Source: Pedobacter endophyticus (GTDB lineage Bacteria; Bacteroidota; Bacteroidia; Sphingobacteriales; Sphingobacteriaceae). From it: a DNA stretch of 64,000 bases. Within the stretch, counting starts at the first letter, position 1; each line of letters starts with the position of its first letter. Positions 44,599 through 54,790 of this stretch are shown piece after piece. The DNA lies in the NCBI RefSeq assembly GCF_015679185.1, contig NZ_CP064939.1, forward strand, positions 5,084,001-5,148,000, given 5' to 3'. Both the position numbers and the translations under genes were made by a program. A model generated the notes under the pieces. It did not search any database. It worked only from the letters and a program-made list of their open reading frames with translations, and was not told where the DNA came from.

Positions 44599-45363
44599 AT
44601 GAACAGAATCAAACAACTCTTCGAAAAGAAGAAAAATATATTATCAATTTATTACACAGCCGGTTATCCAAATACTGGCGATACGATACAAATTGCGGAA
44701 GCGCTAGAGCGATCGGGAGCGGATATGCTCGAAATCGGCTTCCCTTATTCAGATCCCGTGGCTGATGGTCCGGTGATACAGGCCAGTAGTAAGCAATCTT
44801 TAGATCAGGGCATGACTTTGAACTTGCTTTTTGAGCAATTGAAAGATTTACGCAAGAACGTAACCATTCCCGTTCTGTTGATGGGCTACGTAAACCCCGT
44901 ATTGCAGTTCGGCGTAGAGAATTTTTGTAAAGCCTGTGCCGAAGTGGGTGTCGATGGATGCATTGTACCTGATTTGCCGATGGTAGAATATGAGGAGTTT
45001 TATAAAGACTGCTTCGAACAGCACAATTTAAGCAACGTATTTTTGATTACGCCTCAGACTGCCGATGAACGCATCCGGAAAATTGACGGATTAACCAACG
45101 GCTTTATTTACTTGCTTTCGTCATCGGCAACGACCGGAAAAAACCTCGAAGTTGGCGATACGACGGAGACTTATTTCAGCAGGATTAAGAACATGAACCT
45201 GAAAAATCCAACGATGATCGGTTTCGGAATCAGCGACAAACAAACTTTTGATAAAGCCTGTTCTTATGCAAATGGAGCTATTATTGGCACTGCGTTCGTT
45301 AAGGCCATTGCTGATGGAGATATTGAGGAAAGTGTGAGTGGTTTCATGAAAAACTTTAAATAG
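44599..45363 (+). CDS. trpA: tryptophan synthase alpha chain
   Basis: 254 residues. Catalytic Glu45 (MLEIGFPYSD) and Asp56 (PVADGPVIQ) are present, as is the phosphate loop region near IGFGISDKQ (~residue 210). TrpA cleaves indole-3-glycerol phosphate to indole, passed on to TrpB. It is the last trp gene; a terminator-like hairpin lies ~220 bases downstream. Confidence 0.95.
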   Translation: MNRIKQLFEKKKNILSIYYTAGYPNTGDTIQIAEALERSGADMLEIGFPYSDPVADGPVIQASSKQSLDQGMTLNLLFEQLKDLRKNVTIPVLLMGYVNPVLQFGVENFCKACAEVGVDGCIVPDLPMVEYEEFYKDCFEQHNLSNVFLITPQTADERIRKIDGLTNGFIYLLSSSATTGKNLEVGDTTETYFSRIKNMNLKNPTMIGFGISDKQTFDKACSYANGAIIGTAFVKAIADGDIEESVSGFMKNFK

Positions 45364-45583
45364 TTTTTTACCAAAGCGTCGTCCTTTCGACCGTAGCGCT
45401 CCACAGGAGCTCCTACGGAGGAGAAGTCTTTTAAGGATAATAGCTGAGAAAGAAGATCTCTCCGTTTCGCTACGCTCCAGTCGAGATGACGGAAAGAAGA
45501 AGGATCGTCCTTTCGACCGTAGCGGAGAAATCTTTTAAGGATATTAGCTGGGAAAGATCTATATACTGGGAGATCTATATACT

Positions 45584-45612
45584 AGTCGTAGCGTCCCGCT
45601 ACGACTTTTTTG
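45584..45612 (+). terminator. intrinsic terminator downstream of trpA
   Basis: Ten-pair stem AGTCGTAGCG/CGCTACGACT with a three-base loop and six T. The 220 bases between trpA and it contain only dispersed repeat words (GTCGTCCTTTCGACCGTAGC twice). Confidence 0.75.
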
Positions 45613-45619
45613 TTTGTCC

Positions 45620-47720
45620 TGGCCGGACAGGCTATTTTCTTTTGGCTTGAACCAAAAGAAACAAAAGTTCAAGGCTTGGATCTGATGTCGGATAAATTCG
45701 TCAAAGCTTTAAAGGCGGCAGCGCAAGCCCCGACAGAAAATGTCGGGAGGACGCGTTACCTTGTTTTTTGAGGTATGAAAGTTTTTGCAGAAGCTTTAAC
45801 GTTTTATCTCGAACATCATCTCCTAGGTCGGAGAGCAGGGTGCAGAGCTGGGCGTGTTTCATACATCCATTGATAGGTCGTCATCCCCGCGCAGGCGGTC
45901 CCGTACGTACGGGATTTATGCCAGGGCTACACCCGATTTTACTCCAATTTCCCCCGCTCAGGCTTGCCTCGGTTGGCCACCGAAGGGCTCTTACCTTTTT
46001 CTTGATAAAAAGGTAACCAAAAATCAAGGCTTGGATCTGATGTCGGATAAATTCGTCAAAGCTTTTATGGCGGCAGCGCAAGCCCCGACAGAAAAAGTCG
46101 GGAGGACGCGTTGCCTTGTTTTTTGAGCTATGAAAGTTTTTGCAGAAGCTTTAACGTTTTATCTCGAACATCATCTCCTAGGCCGGAGAGCAGGGTGCAG
46201 AACCGGGCGAGTTTGATACATCCATTGATAGATCGTCATCCCCGCGCAGGCGGGGATCTTAATGCCAGGGCTACACCCGATTTTGCTCCAATTTCCCCCG
46301 CTCCAACTTCCCTCGGCTGGCCACCGAAGGGCTCTTACCTTTTTCTTGATAAAAAGGTAACCAAAAACCCAAGGCTTGGATCTGATGTCCGATAAATTCG
46401 TCAAAGCTTTTATGGCGGCAGCGCAAGCCCCGACAGAAAATGTCGGGAGGACGCGCTGTCTTGTTTTTGTGGGGTATGAAAGTTGGTGCAGACGCTTTAA
46501 CGTTTTATCTCGAACATCATCTCCTAGGCCGGAGAGCAGGGTGCTGAGCTGGGCGTTTCATACATCCATTGATAGGTCGTCATCCCCGCGCAGGCGGGGA
46601 TCTTAATGCTGGGGCTACACCGATTTGCTCCAATTTCCCACGCTCATCCTCGCCTCGGTTGGCCACCGAGGGGCTCTTACCTTTTTCTTGATAAAAAGGT
46701 AACCAAAAATCAAGGCTTGGATCTGATGTCGGATAAATTCGTCAAAGCTTTTATGGCGGCAGCGCAAGCCCAGACAGAAAATGTCGGGGGGACGCGCTGT
46801 CTTGTTTTGTGAGGTATGAAAGTTTGTGCAGAGGCTTTAACGTTTTATCTCGAACATCATCTCCTAGGCCGGAGAGCAGGGTGCAGAGCTCAGCGTGTTT
46901 CATACATCCATTGATAGGTCGTCATCCCCGCGCAGGCGGGGATCTTAATGCCAGGGCTACACCCGATTTTGCTCCAACTTCCCCCGCTCAGGCTTGCCTC
47001 GGTTGGCCACCGAAGGGCTCTTACCTTTTTCTTGATAAAATTGATAGGTCGTCATCCCTGCGCAGGCGGGGATCTTAATGCCAGGGCTACACCCGATTTT
47101 GCTCCAACTTCCTCCGCTCATCCTTGCCTCGGTTGGCCACCGAAGGGCTATTTTCTTTTGGCTTGAACCAAAAGAAACAAAAGTTCAAGGCTTGGATCTG
47201 ATGTCGGATAAATTCGTCAAAGCTTTTATGGCGGCAGCGCAAGCCCCGACAGAAAATGTCGGGAGGACGCGCTGCCTTGTTTTGGGGAGTATGAAGGTTT
47301 TTGCAGAAGCTTTAACGTTTTATCTCGAACATCATCTCCTATGCCAGAAAGCAGGGTGCAGAGCTCAGCGTGTTTCATACATCCATTGATAGGTCGTCAT
47401 CCCCGCGCAGGCGGGGATCTTAATGCCAAGGCTACACCCGATTTTGCTCCAACTTCCCCCGCACGGGCTTGCCTCGGCTGGCCGCCGAAGGGCTATTTTC
47501 TTTTGGCTTAAACCAAAAGAAACAAAAATCAAGGCTTGGATCTGATGTCGGATAAATTCGTCAAAGCTTTTATGGCGGCAGCGCAAGCCCCGACAGAAAA
47601 TGTCGGGAGGACGCGCTGCCTTGTTTTGTGGAATATGAAGGTTTGTGCAGAAGCTTTAACGTTTTATCTCGAACATCATCTCCTAGGCCGGAGAGCAGGG
47701 GCAGAACAAGACGGTTTAGT
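45620..47720. repeat. left tandem array of a ~340-bp hairpin-rich repeat (six units)
   Basis: The core word TCTGATGTCGGATAAATTCG occurs at 45681, 46036, 46381 (one change), 46722, 47197 and 47541, spaced 341-355 bases except one interval of 475. Each unit contains a hairpin CCCCGCGCAGGCGGGG, a hairpin CCCGACAGAAAATGTCGGG and a third variable hairpin before the core word. The 475-base interval arose by a partial ~130-base duplication (46912-47025 against 47041-47154) joined at TTGATA. Short frames such as SDKFVKAFMAAAQAPTE run through the units but none starts or ends consistently, so I see no gene. The same unit forms the array at 54840-57180. Confidence 0.9.
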
Positions 47721-47902
47721 ACTTTAATGCCATAAATCGTGATTGCCCCAAGGGGGCTACCTGTAGCGAGCTACGAAGCAATCTCTTAAAAGAAGTACAG
47801 CTATAGTACAACCTTTTTTCGATAATGTACTGATAATGAGTAATTCATGGCTAAATAAATTTCATTTGACAATCAAATGATTCTTGTTTTCTGAAATGGT
47901 TC

Positions 47903-47925
47903 TACATTTGCTTAACGGTGTTAAA
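47903..47925 (+). promoter_or_regulatory. tetR promoter -7 element and operator
   Basis: TACATTTG (47903-47910) fits the Bacteroidota -7 consensus TANNTTTG exactly; the -33 region is weak. Directly after it lies the inverted repeat TTAACGGTGTTAA (47912-47924). The operator would cover the transcription start, which implies autorepression. The following bases (TTAAATTATTTACACTT) are also found, slightly changed, upstream of the adaptor gene. Confidence 0.65.
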
Positions 47926-47950
47926 TTATTTACACTTAATAAATCCAGTG

Positions 47951-48556
47951 ATGGGAAGTAAAGAAAGAATTCTACGTTTAAAAGAAGAAACCAGAACCAG
48001 TATTCTGGATGCGGCCTTGAACATTGTTCAAACAGACGGTTGGCAGGCTCTGAGTATGCGTAAAATTGCCGATCAGATTGAGTACACTGCACCCATTATT
48101 TACGAATACTTTCCGAACAAAGAGGGCATTTTACTGGAACTCACCCGACGAGGCTATCAAATTTTAGCTAAGGCCATCCGCGAGGCCCGCGATAAACACG
48201 ATTCGCCTGAAGATAAAATGGAGGCGATGTGGGTGGCTTATTGGAACTTCGCTTTCGCACACAAAGAATTTTATCAACTGATGTACGGCGTAGACATGGT
48301 ATGTTGCACGGTTAAAAAATCAATGACCGAAGCAGAAACCGTTTCAGCGATGCTGGGCGACGTAATCGAATCCCTATTTAAGAAAAAGCCTGTGTCTGAA
48401 GATGATATCTGCATGAAATATTACACGTATTGGTCGATCATCCACGGCCTGATTTCTATAAACCTTGTTCGTCCAAATGGAAGAACTACGGATGAACTTA
48501 ATCATCAAATTTTAAAAGATGCCATTAAGGGCATTACATTATCTATTAACAGTTAA
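47951..48556 (+). CDS. TetR family transcriptional regulator of the efflux operon
   Basis: 201 residues from ATG 47951; an upstream GTG at 47918 lies inside the operator and is unlikely. The N-terminal helix-turn-helix (ILDAALNIVQTDGWQALSMRKIADQIEYTAPIIYEYF, ~17-53) is typical; the C-terminal ligand domain contains VDMVCCTVKK with adjacent cysteines (~residue 118). It lies 73 bases before the adaptor gene of an RND pump on the same strand. Palindromes of matching type at its own promoter and at the pump promoter point to it as repressor of both. The inducer is unknown. Confidence 0.9.
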   Translation: MGSKERILRLKEETRTSILDAALNIVQTDGWQALSMRKIADQIEYTAPIIYEYFPNKEGILLELTRRGYQILAKAIREARDKHDSPEDKMEAMWVAYWNFAFAHKEFYQLMYGVDMVCCTVKKSMTEAETVSAMLGDVIESLFKKKPVSEDDICMKYYTYWSIIHGLISINLVRPNGRTTDELNHQILKDAIKGITLSINS

Positions 48557-48573
48557 CCTTTTTTTTATTCAAC

Positions 48574-48592
48574 GATTTAACACTGTTAAATC
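48574..48592. promoter_or_regulatory. TetR operator upstream of the adaptor gene
   Basis: GATTTAACACTGTTAAATC is a 19-base palindrome with only the central base unpaired. It lies between the tetR stop and the adaptor ATG and shares the TTAAC-n3-GTTAA form of the tetR site; the bases after it (ATTTATACACTTTAAATC) also resemble those after the tetR operator. Confidence 0.75.
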
Positions 48593-48629
48593 ATTTATAC
48601 ACTTTAAATCCCATTAAAATCAAATCCAT

Positions 48630-49832
48630 ATGAATGCTATCCATCGCCTTTTTATTTTACTTAACAGTGTTAAGCAATTTAATAATGTTAAGTCACTGTT
48701 AATTATTTCTTTACTTGCTGCTACAATTGTTGGCTGCAAATCGGCACCAGATCAATCTGCAGCGGCGCCACCGCCGCCGGTTCTCCCTGTGAGCATGGTA
48801 AACGAGAGTTCTGAAACCACATTTGTTGAATATCCTGCATCTATTCACGGAGCTATTGATATTGATATCCGTCCACAGGTTGGAGGATATTTACAAAGCG
48901 TTCTTGTTAACGAGGGTGCGTACGTTACAGCCGGTCAAACACTTTTTAAGATCAACGAAAATCCTTTTAGAGAAGCATTGAACAACGCTAAAGCAAGTTT
49001 ACACGCTGCCGAGGCTGCTATCTTAAATGCGCAACTTGAAGTAGATAAGCTAACGCCATTGGTGCAAAACAAGGTAGTTTCTGATTTTCAACTAAAAACT
49101 GCAAAAACAGCTTACAAAATTGCTCAGGCCAATGCCGAGCAAGCAAGGGCAAGTGTAGCATCGGCACAGATTAACCTTGGCTACACCAATGTAAAGGCAA
49201 AAGTAAGCGGTTACATTGGCCGTATTCCGAAAAAGCAGGGAAGTCTTGTTTCGCCTACGGATCAAGAGGCCTTAACGCAGTTATCTGATATTCACGAAGT
49301 GCATGTTTATTTCGCTTTGGGCGAAAATGACTTCAATAGTTTCAATGCGAATTATCCTGGTAAAAGCCCTGCCGATCGTATTAAACATTTACCTGCAGTT
49401 GAGTTGGTGTTGGCCGATAATTCTATTTACGCTGTAAAGGGCAAGATTGATATGATTGATGGTCAGTTTGATAAAAACACCGGCGCAATTACTTTGAGGG
49501 CGAGTTTCCCTAACGCCAGCGGCACATTGCGCTCTGGCAATACGGGAAAGATTCGTTTGGGCCTGCAACATGATGATGCGATTTTAATTCCTCAGTCGGC
49601 CACCGTAGAAATGCAGGATAAAGTTTTCGTTTTCGCAGTAAATAAAGGTAATAAAGTGAGCAAAATGCCCATCACGGTTATCGGTAAATCTGGCAACAAT
49701 TACCTGATTAAAGACGGCGTAAAATCTGGCGATCAAATCGTATTGAGCGGTTTAGACCGTTTGCAGGAAGGACAGGTGATCCAACCAGAAAAAGCGACCG
49801 ACAAAGCAGCGGTGTTAAAGTTGAAAGAGTAG
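48630..49832 (+). CDS. RND efflux membrane-fusion (adaptor) lipoprotein
   Basis: 400 residues. The lipobox TIVGC (Cys36) predicts lipid anchoring in the periplasm. The biotinyl-lipoyl-like half motifs (DIDIRPQVGGYLQSVLVNEG, ~75, and INLGYTNVKAKVSGYIGRI, ~180), a coiled hairpin (~110-170) and the beta-barrel domain (~210-300) follow the AcrA order. It bridges the inner-membrane pump and the outer-membrane channel. It is the first gene of the pump operon; the pump gene starts 367 bases later. The start codon region is unusual because TetR-type palindromes run into codons 11-25. Confidence 0.9.
   Translation: MNAIHRLFILLNSVKQFNNVKSLLIISLLAATIVGCKSAPDQSAAAPPPPVLPVSMVNESSETTFVEYPASIHGAIDIDIRPQVGGYLQSVLVNEGAYVTAGQTLFKINENPFREALNNAKASLHAAEAAILNAQLEVDKLTPLVQNKVVSDFQLKTAKTAYKIAQANAEQARASVASAQINLGYTNVKAKVSGYIGRIPKKQGSLVSPTDQEALTQLSDIHEVHVYFALGENDFNSFNANYPGKSPADRIKHLPAVELVLADNSIYAVKGKIDMIDGQFDKNTGAITLRASFPNASGTLRSGNTGKIRLGLQHDDAILIPQSATVEMQDKVFVFAVNKGNKVSKMPITVIGKSGNNYLIKDGVKSGDQIVLSGLDRLQEGQVIQPEKATDKAAVLKLKE
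48660..48702. promoter_or_regulatory. operator-like palindromes inside the adaptor coding start
   Basis: CTTAACAGTGTTAAG (48660-48674) is a 15-base palindrome, and GTTAAGTCACTGTTAA (48687-48702) carries the same half-sites with other spacing. Both lie within codons 11-25 of the adaptor gene. They match the operators at 47912 and 48574, so the repressor could also block elongation here. Confidence 0.55.
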
Positions 49833-50199
49833 GGAGTAGGGAGTTTGGAGTTTGGAGTTCGGAGTCGTGAGTCTGGAGTCCGAAGATAAAGCGCAAAGCT
49901 GAAAGACCAAAGCTCAAAGACTAGAGCTAAACGACCAAAGCTTAAGCGCCTCAACACTAATGTGTTCTAATGTGCCTATGTGGTTAAAGAGCTTAAAGAG
50001 TAAAGAGTCGGAAAGTCCGAAAGTCCGAAGACAAAGCGCAAAGCTCAAAGACTAAAGCTAAACGACCAAACCTTAAAGCGCCTCGAACTAGTGTGTTCTA
50101 ATGTGCCTATGTGTTAAAAAGGCGAAGTACTAAAACGCAAATACGAAAGAAAGAAAGTTAAAAATGGCTCATTGGGTTGGGCTTCAATAATTAAAAAAA
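49833..50199. other. gene-free stretch of dispersed word repeats
   Basis: 367 bases between adaptor and pump. It is made of iterated words such as GGAGTCTGGAGTCCGAAG and CAAAGCTGAAAGACCAAAGC, partly duplicated in a second block from 49966. The complement of these words also makes up signal-peptide codons near 1800-1836 and 28066-28146. No promoter or gene is seen. Confidence 0.7.
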
Positions 50200-53100
50200 A
50201 TGTTCAAGATATTTATACAAAGGCCCGTACTGGCAACGGTAATCTCCATTTTGTTGGTGATACTCGGTGTACTTGGCCTTACGAAGTTGCCTCTGCAACA
50301 ATTCCCTGATATTGCACCGCCATCTGTTTTGGTAACGGCAGTTTACCCGGGTGCTAATGCGGAAACCGTTTTAAGATCGGTTGCTCCATCGCTCGAAGAA
50401 TCAATAAATGGTGTAGAAAACATGACTTATATGAGCTCTACGGCCAGTAACGATGGTTCGTTGGCGATTACTGTTTTCTTCAAATTGGGCACCAATGCTG
50501 ATCAGGCGGCGGTTAATGTTCAAAATCGTGTTGCTCAGGCTACCAGTCAGTTACCTGCCGAAGTTGTGCAACAAGGGGTAACCACGGCGAAGCAGCAAAA
50601 CAGTTTCATTATGGCGATTGGCTTGTACACGGATGATGAGTCGAAGTACGACCAGACTTTTGTGGCCAATTATGCGCAGATTAATATCATTCCCGAAATT
50701 AAACGTATTCCGGGGGTAGGCTCGGCAGCTATTTTTGGGGGGGTAAAAGATTATTCGATGCGTGTTTGGCTAAATCCAACGCAGATGGCTACTTATCAGG
50801 TTACGCCAAACGAGATCATGAAAGCGATTCAAGACAAAAGCCTGGAGGCTGCGCCGGGTAAATTTGGCGAGAAGAGTAAAGAGGTTTTCGAATATGTAAT
50901 TAAGTATAAAGGTAAATTAACTAAACCGGAGGAGTATGAGAACATTGCTATACGTGCCAATGCGGATGGTTCTATCCTCCACTTGAAAGATGTGGCAAGG
51001 ATTGAACTTGGTGCTTATTCTTATAACAGCATTACCCGTTTAAATGGTAAAAAGGGCATTGTTATCGGTATTATTCAGCTGGCTGGTTCTAACTCGAACG
51101 ATATTCAGGTGGCGATTAACAAACTGATGGAGAAATCCGAAAAGAGTTTTCCGGCGGGTATAAAGAAGAATATTTTCTACAGTACAAAAGTTTCTTTAGA
51201 TCAATCTATAGAGCAGGTTGAGCACACCTTAATTGAAGCCTTTATCTTAGTTTTCATTGTGGTGTTTTTGTTCCTACAAGATTTCCGGTCGACTTTAATT
51301 CCGGCAATTGCGGTTCCGGTAGCTATTTTGGGCACGTTCTTCTTTATGCAGCTATTTGGTTTCTCTATCAATCTGTTGACGCTATTTGCCTTGATTTTGG
51401 CGATTGGTATCGTGGTTGATGATGCAATTGTTGTTGTTGAAGCGGTGCATGCCAAAATGGAGCACAAACACCTGGGGCCAAAGGCGGCTACGCATGAGGC
51501 GATGCATGAAATTACGGGTGCCATTATCTCGATTACGCTGGTTATGGCTGCGGTGTTCTTGCCGGTTGGCTTTATGGAAGGCTCAACAGGCGTTTTCTAT
51601 CGTCAGTTTGCGTTTACCATGGCCATCGCCATCGTTATTTCGGCGGTTAATGCATTGACTTTGAGTCCGGCGCTTGCAGCGTTATTTTTAAAGGATAATC
51701 ATTCGAATGATAGCGAAAAACCTGTGGAGAAACCAAACTTCAAACAGCGATTCTTCAATGGGTTTAACCACAGTTTCAATTCGTTAACGAATCGTTATGT
51801 GGGTGGCTTAAAGTTTTTGGTTCGTCATAAATGGTTAAGCATGGGCGGATTGGCTTTAATTACGCTGGCTACGGTTTTTATGGTGAAAACTACACCAGCG
51901 GGATTTATCCCAACTGAAGATCAGGGCTTTATCGCAATTGCAGTGAACACGCCATCGGGTACTTCGCTGGATGGAACGCAGAAGGTAATTACGCAGGCTG
52001 AGGATGTATTGAGCAAGCTTGATGCGTCGCGGGATGTAACTGCGGTTTCGGGCTTCAACCTGTTGACTAACTCTACCAGCCCATCGTCGGCAGTTGTTTT
52101 CGTTCTGTTAAAGCCAAATGCAGAACGTGGTGCAGTAAAAAATATCGAGGAGATCATGAATCAGGTTCGCGGGAAACTGGGCGCTATTTCTGGGGGCAGT
52201 TTCTTTGTGTTCAGTTTTCCTACGGTACCGGGTTTCAGTAATGTTGAGGCTTTGGATATGGTGTTGCAGGATAAAACGGGGGGTAAGCTGGATAAGTTTA
52301 GCGGTGTTTCTCAGCAGTTTATTGGCGAGTTAATGAAGCGCCCTGAAATTGCGGTTGCGTTTACGAGCTTCAAGGCTGATTATCCGCAGTTGCAATTGGA
52401 TATTAACGATGAAAAGGCGGATCAGTTGGGGGTAAATGTAAAGGACATCCTGCAAACGATGCAGACGTATTTTGGTAGTGCACAGGCTTCTGATTTTAAC
52501 CGTTTTGGTAAATATTATCGTGTGGTGGTTCAGGCTGATGTTCAGGACCGGGCCGATCCATCTACTATTGATCGGGTTTTTGTAAAGAGCAGCAGGGGCG
52601 AAATGGTTCCGATTAATACGCTGGTTAAATTGACGCGTATTTATGGTTCTGAAACGGCATCGAGATATAACCTGTTCAACTCAATTTCTATCAACGCCAT
52701 TCCGAAACCCGGTTTCAGTTCAGGCGATGCGATTAAAGCGATTGAGGAAGTTGCAGAGAAGCAGTTGCCTGCGGGTTATAGTTATGAGTTTTCGGGGCAA
52801 ACGCGTGAGGAGATTTCTTCGGGTGGCCAATCGACGGTAATCTTTTTATTGTGTTTGGTATTTATTTACTTCTTGCTATCGGCGCAGTATGAGAGTTACA
52901 TTTTGCCTTTGGCGGTAATCTTATCTATCCCTGCGGGAATATTTGGTGTATTTGTAGCGATTGGCTTAACTGGTATCGAAAACAATATTTATGTTCAGGT
53001 AGCGCTGATTATGTTGATTGGTCTGCTTGCTAAAAATGCGATCTTAATTGTGGAGTTTGCGGTGCAGCGCCGCAGGGGCGGACAACCGCTGGTTGCTTCG

Positions 53101-53400
53101 GCACTGGAAGCGGCAAAATCGAGGTTGCGCCCAATTATTATGACTTCACTTGCCTTTATTGTGGGCTTAGTTCCGATGATGGGCGCCACGGGTCCTTCGG
53201 CTCAGGGTAATCACTCGATTAGTATTGGTGCGGCGGGGGGAATGATTTCGGGAGTAATTTTGGGTCTTTTTATCATCCCTGTACTGTTTGTTATCTTCCA
53301 GGCCATCCAAGAGAAATTTTCAAGAGAATCACAAGAGGTTGTTCCTAATTATCATGAGGAAGAACCTATAAAAAATCATACAGTTTATGAAACGGTTTAA
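50200..53400 (+). CDS. RND efflux pump, HAE1 family (AcrB-like)
   Basis: 1066 residues, full length. The N-terminus MFKIFIQRPVLATVISILLVILG, the proton-relay region LFALILAIGIVVDDAIVVVEAV (~395, with the Asp pair of transmembrane helix 4), GFIPTEDQG (~570) and the late helices with LIGLLAKNAILIVEFA (~943) are all as in hydrophobe/amphiphile exporters. It is the proton-driven inner-membrane pump of a tripartite drug efflux system. The 3' end overlaps the outer-membrane factor gene by 14 bases. Likely repressed by the upstream TetR protein. Confidence 0.95.
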   Translation: MFKIFIQRPVLATVISILLVILGVLGLTKLPLQQFPDIAPPSVLVTAVYPGANAETVLRSVAPSLEESINGVENMTYMSSTASNDGSLAITVFFKLGTNADQAAVNVQNRVAQATSQLPAEVVQQGVTTAKQQNSFIMAIGLYTDDESKYDQTFVANYAQINIIPEIKRIPGVGSAAIFGGVKDYSMRVWLNPTQMATYQVTPNEIMKAIQDKSLEAAPGKFGEKSKEVFEYVIKYKGKLTKPEEYENIAIRANADGSILHLKDVARIELGAYSYNSITRLNGKKGIVIGIIQLAGSNSNDIQVAINKLMEKSEKSFPAGIKKNIFYSTKVSLDQSIEQVEHTLIEAFILVFIVVFLFLQDFRSTLIPAIAVPVAILGTFFFMQLFGFSINLLTLFALILAIGIVVDDAIVVVEAVHAKMEHKHLGPKAATHEAMHEITGAIISITLVMAAVFLPVGFMEGSTGVFYRQFAFTMAIAIVISAVNALTLSPALAALFLKDNHSNDSEKPVEKPNFKQRFFNGFNHSFNSLTNRYVGGLKFLVRHKWLSMGGLALITLATVFMVKTTPAGFIPTEDQGFIAIAVNTPSGTSLDGTQKVITQAEDVLSKLDASRDVTAVSGFNLLTNSTSPSSAVVFVLLKPNAERGAVKNIEEIMNQVRGKLGAISGGSFFVFSFPTVPGFSNVEALDMVLQDKTGGKLDKFSGVSQQFIGELMKRPEIAVAFTSFKADYPQLQLDINDEKADQLGVNVKDILQTMQTYFGSAQASDFNRFGKYYRVVVQADVQDRADPSTIDRVFVKSSRGEMVPINTLVKLTRIYGSETASRYNLFNSISINAIPKPGFSSGDAIKAIEEVAEKQLPAGYSYEFSGQTREEISSGGQSTVIFLLCLVFIYFLLSAQYESYILPLAVILSIPAGIFGVFVAIGLTGIENNIYVQVALIMLIGLLAKNAILIVEFAVQRRRGGQPLVASALEAAKSRLRPIIMTSLAFIVGLVPMMGATGPSAQGNHSISIGAAGGMISGVILGLFIIPVLFVIFQAIQEKFSRESQEVVPNYHEEEPIKNHTVYETV

Positions 53401-54790
53401 TATTTTTTCCATCGTGCTCCTTGCGTTAATCTGGGGCGGATGTTCGGTTTCGAAAGATTTATCATTGCCAGAAAATCTGGCGCCAAGAATGTTCAGAAAC
53501 ACTGCGCCGACTGACTCGTCGAGCATTGGCGATTTGCCCTTTAAGCAATTTATCAGCGATCTTACTGTCCAAAATCTGATTGACACGGCGTTGGTGAAAA
53601 ATTACGATATGCAGATTGCATTGAAGAATATTGATGCTGCGGAGGTGTTGTTTAAGCAATCGAAGTTGGGTTATTTGCCAGAGTTAAAGTTGCAGGTTGC
53701 AGCAAGTTCGAGCCGCCCATCTGACAATAGTTTGAACGGCTTAAGCTTAAATCAGTTTACGGGTTCGACACATATTGAGGATTACAGCGCTAATTTGGGC
53801 GTGTTTTGGGAGGCTGATATCTGGGGGAAGATCCGCAATCAGAAAGCGGGTGCTTTGGCTAGTTTTTTACAAACGGAGGAAGCCCGTAAGGCGGTTCAAA
53901 CACGTTTGGTTGCGAATGTGGCTCAAGGTTATTATAATTTGTTAATGCTGGATGCGCAACTGGAAATAGCGAAAAAGAATTTGCGGTTAAATGACAGCAC
54001 TTTACGGATTATACATTTACAGTTTGATGCGGGTCAGGTAACATCGTTGGCCATTCAACAAGCTGAGGCGCAACAGCTGAATGCGGCGCAATTGATTCCG
54101 CGTTTGGAACAGTCGGTTACCTTGCAAGAGAATGCGTTAAGCGTGTTGATCGGTACGTTGCCGCAGGCGATTAATCGGGACAGTCGATTGGATAAAATGG
54201 TGATTCCGCAGGATTTGAAAGCGGGTTTCCCTTCGGCCTTGTTAAGTCGCAGGCCCGATATTAAGTCGGCCGAATTGGCGTTGGATGTAGCGAACGCAAG
54301 GGTGGGCGTGGCAAAAGCCAGTTTGTACCCGTCGTTAGTAATTACGGCGAGCGGTGGGGTAAATTCGTTTAAAGCAAGCAACTGGTTTAATGTTCCTGCG
54401 TCTTTGTTCGGTTTGGTTTCGGGCGGTATAACGCAACCGATCTTCCAGCGGGGACAATTGAAATCGAGTCTGGAGTTGGCGAAGATCGATCGGGAAAAGA
54501 CAGTGATTGCGTTTCGTCAGTCGGTATTAAATGCTGTTGGCGAGGTGTCGGATGAGCTGACCAAGGTAGAGAAACTGAAAGCGCAGTATAGTATCGCCGA
54601 AAAGCGGGCGCAAACTTTGCAACAGGCTTCGAAGAATGCAAGTTTGTTGTTTAAAAGCGGTATGGCAAATTATTTGGAGGTGATTACGGCTCAGGGGAAC
54701 TTGCTGCAAAGTGAACTGGAATTGGCCACGATTAAAACGGAACAGCTGAATGCGGTGGTAGGTTTGTATAGGTCGTTGGGGGGCAGGTGA
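53387..54790 (+). CDS. outer-membrane efflux channel, NodT/OprM type
   Basis: 467 residues. Lipobox LIWGGC (Cys19). The two repeats of the OEP family are clear: DTALVKNYDMQIALKNIDAA (~65), LGVFWEADIWGKIRNQ (~137), LLSRRPDIKSAELALDVANARVGVAKASLYPSL (~285), and the C-terminal TQPIFQRGQLKSSLELAK (~350). It forms the trimeric TolC-like exit duct for the pump. The gene overlaps the pump gene by 14 bases. The right repeat array begins right after its stop. Confidence 0.93.
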   Translation: MKRFNIFSIVLLALIWGGCSVSKDLSLPENLAPRMFRNTAPTDSSSIGDLPFKQFISDLTVQNLIDTALVKNYDMQIALKNIDAAEVLFKQSKLGYLPELKLQVAASSSRPSDNSLNGLSLNQFTGSTHIEDYSANLGVFWEADIWGKIRNQKAGALASFLQTEEARKAVQTRLVANVAQGYYNLLMLDAQLEIAKKNLRLNDSTLRIIHLQFDAGQVTSLAIQQAEAQQLNAAQLIPRLEQSVTLQENALSVLIGTLPQAINRDSRLDKMVIPQDLKAGFPSALLSRRPDIKSAELALDVANARVGVAKASLYPSLVITASGGVNSFKASNWFNVPASLFGLVSGGITQPIFQRGQLKSSLELAKIDREKTVIAFRQSVLNAVGEVSDELTKVEKLKAQYSIAEKRAQTLQQASKNASLLFKSGMANYLEVITAQGNLLQSELELATIKTEQLNAVVGLYRSLGGR

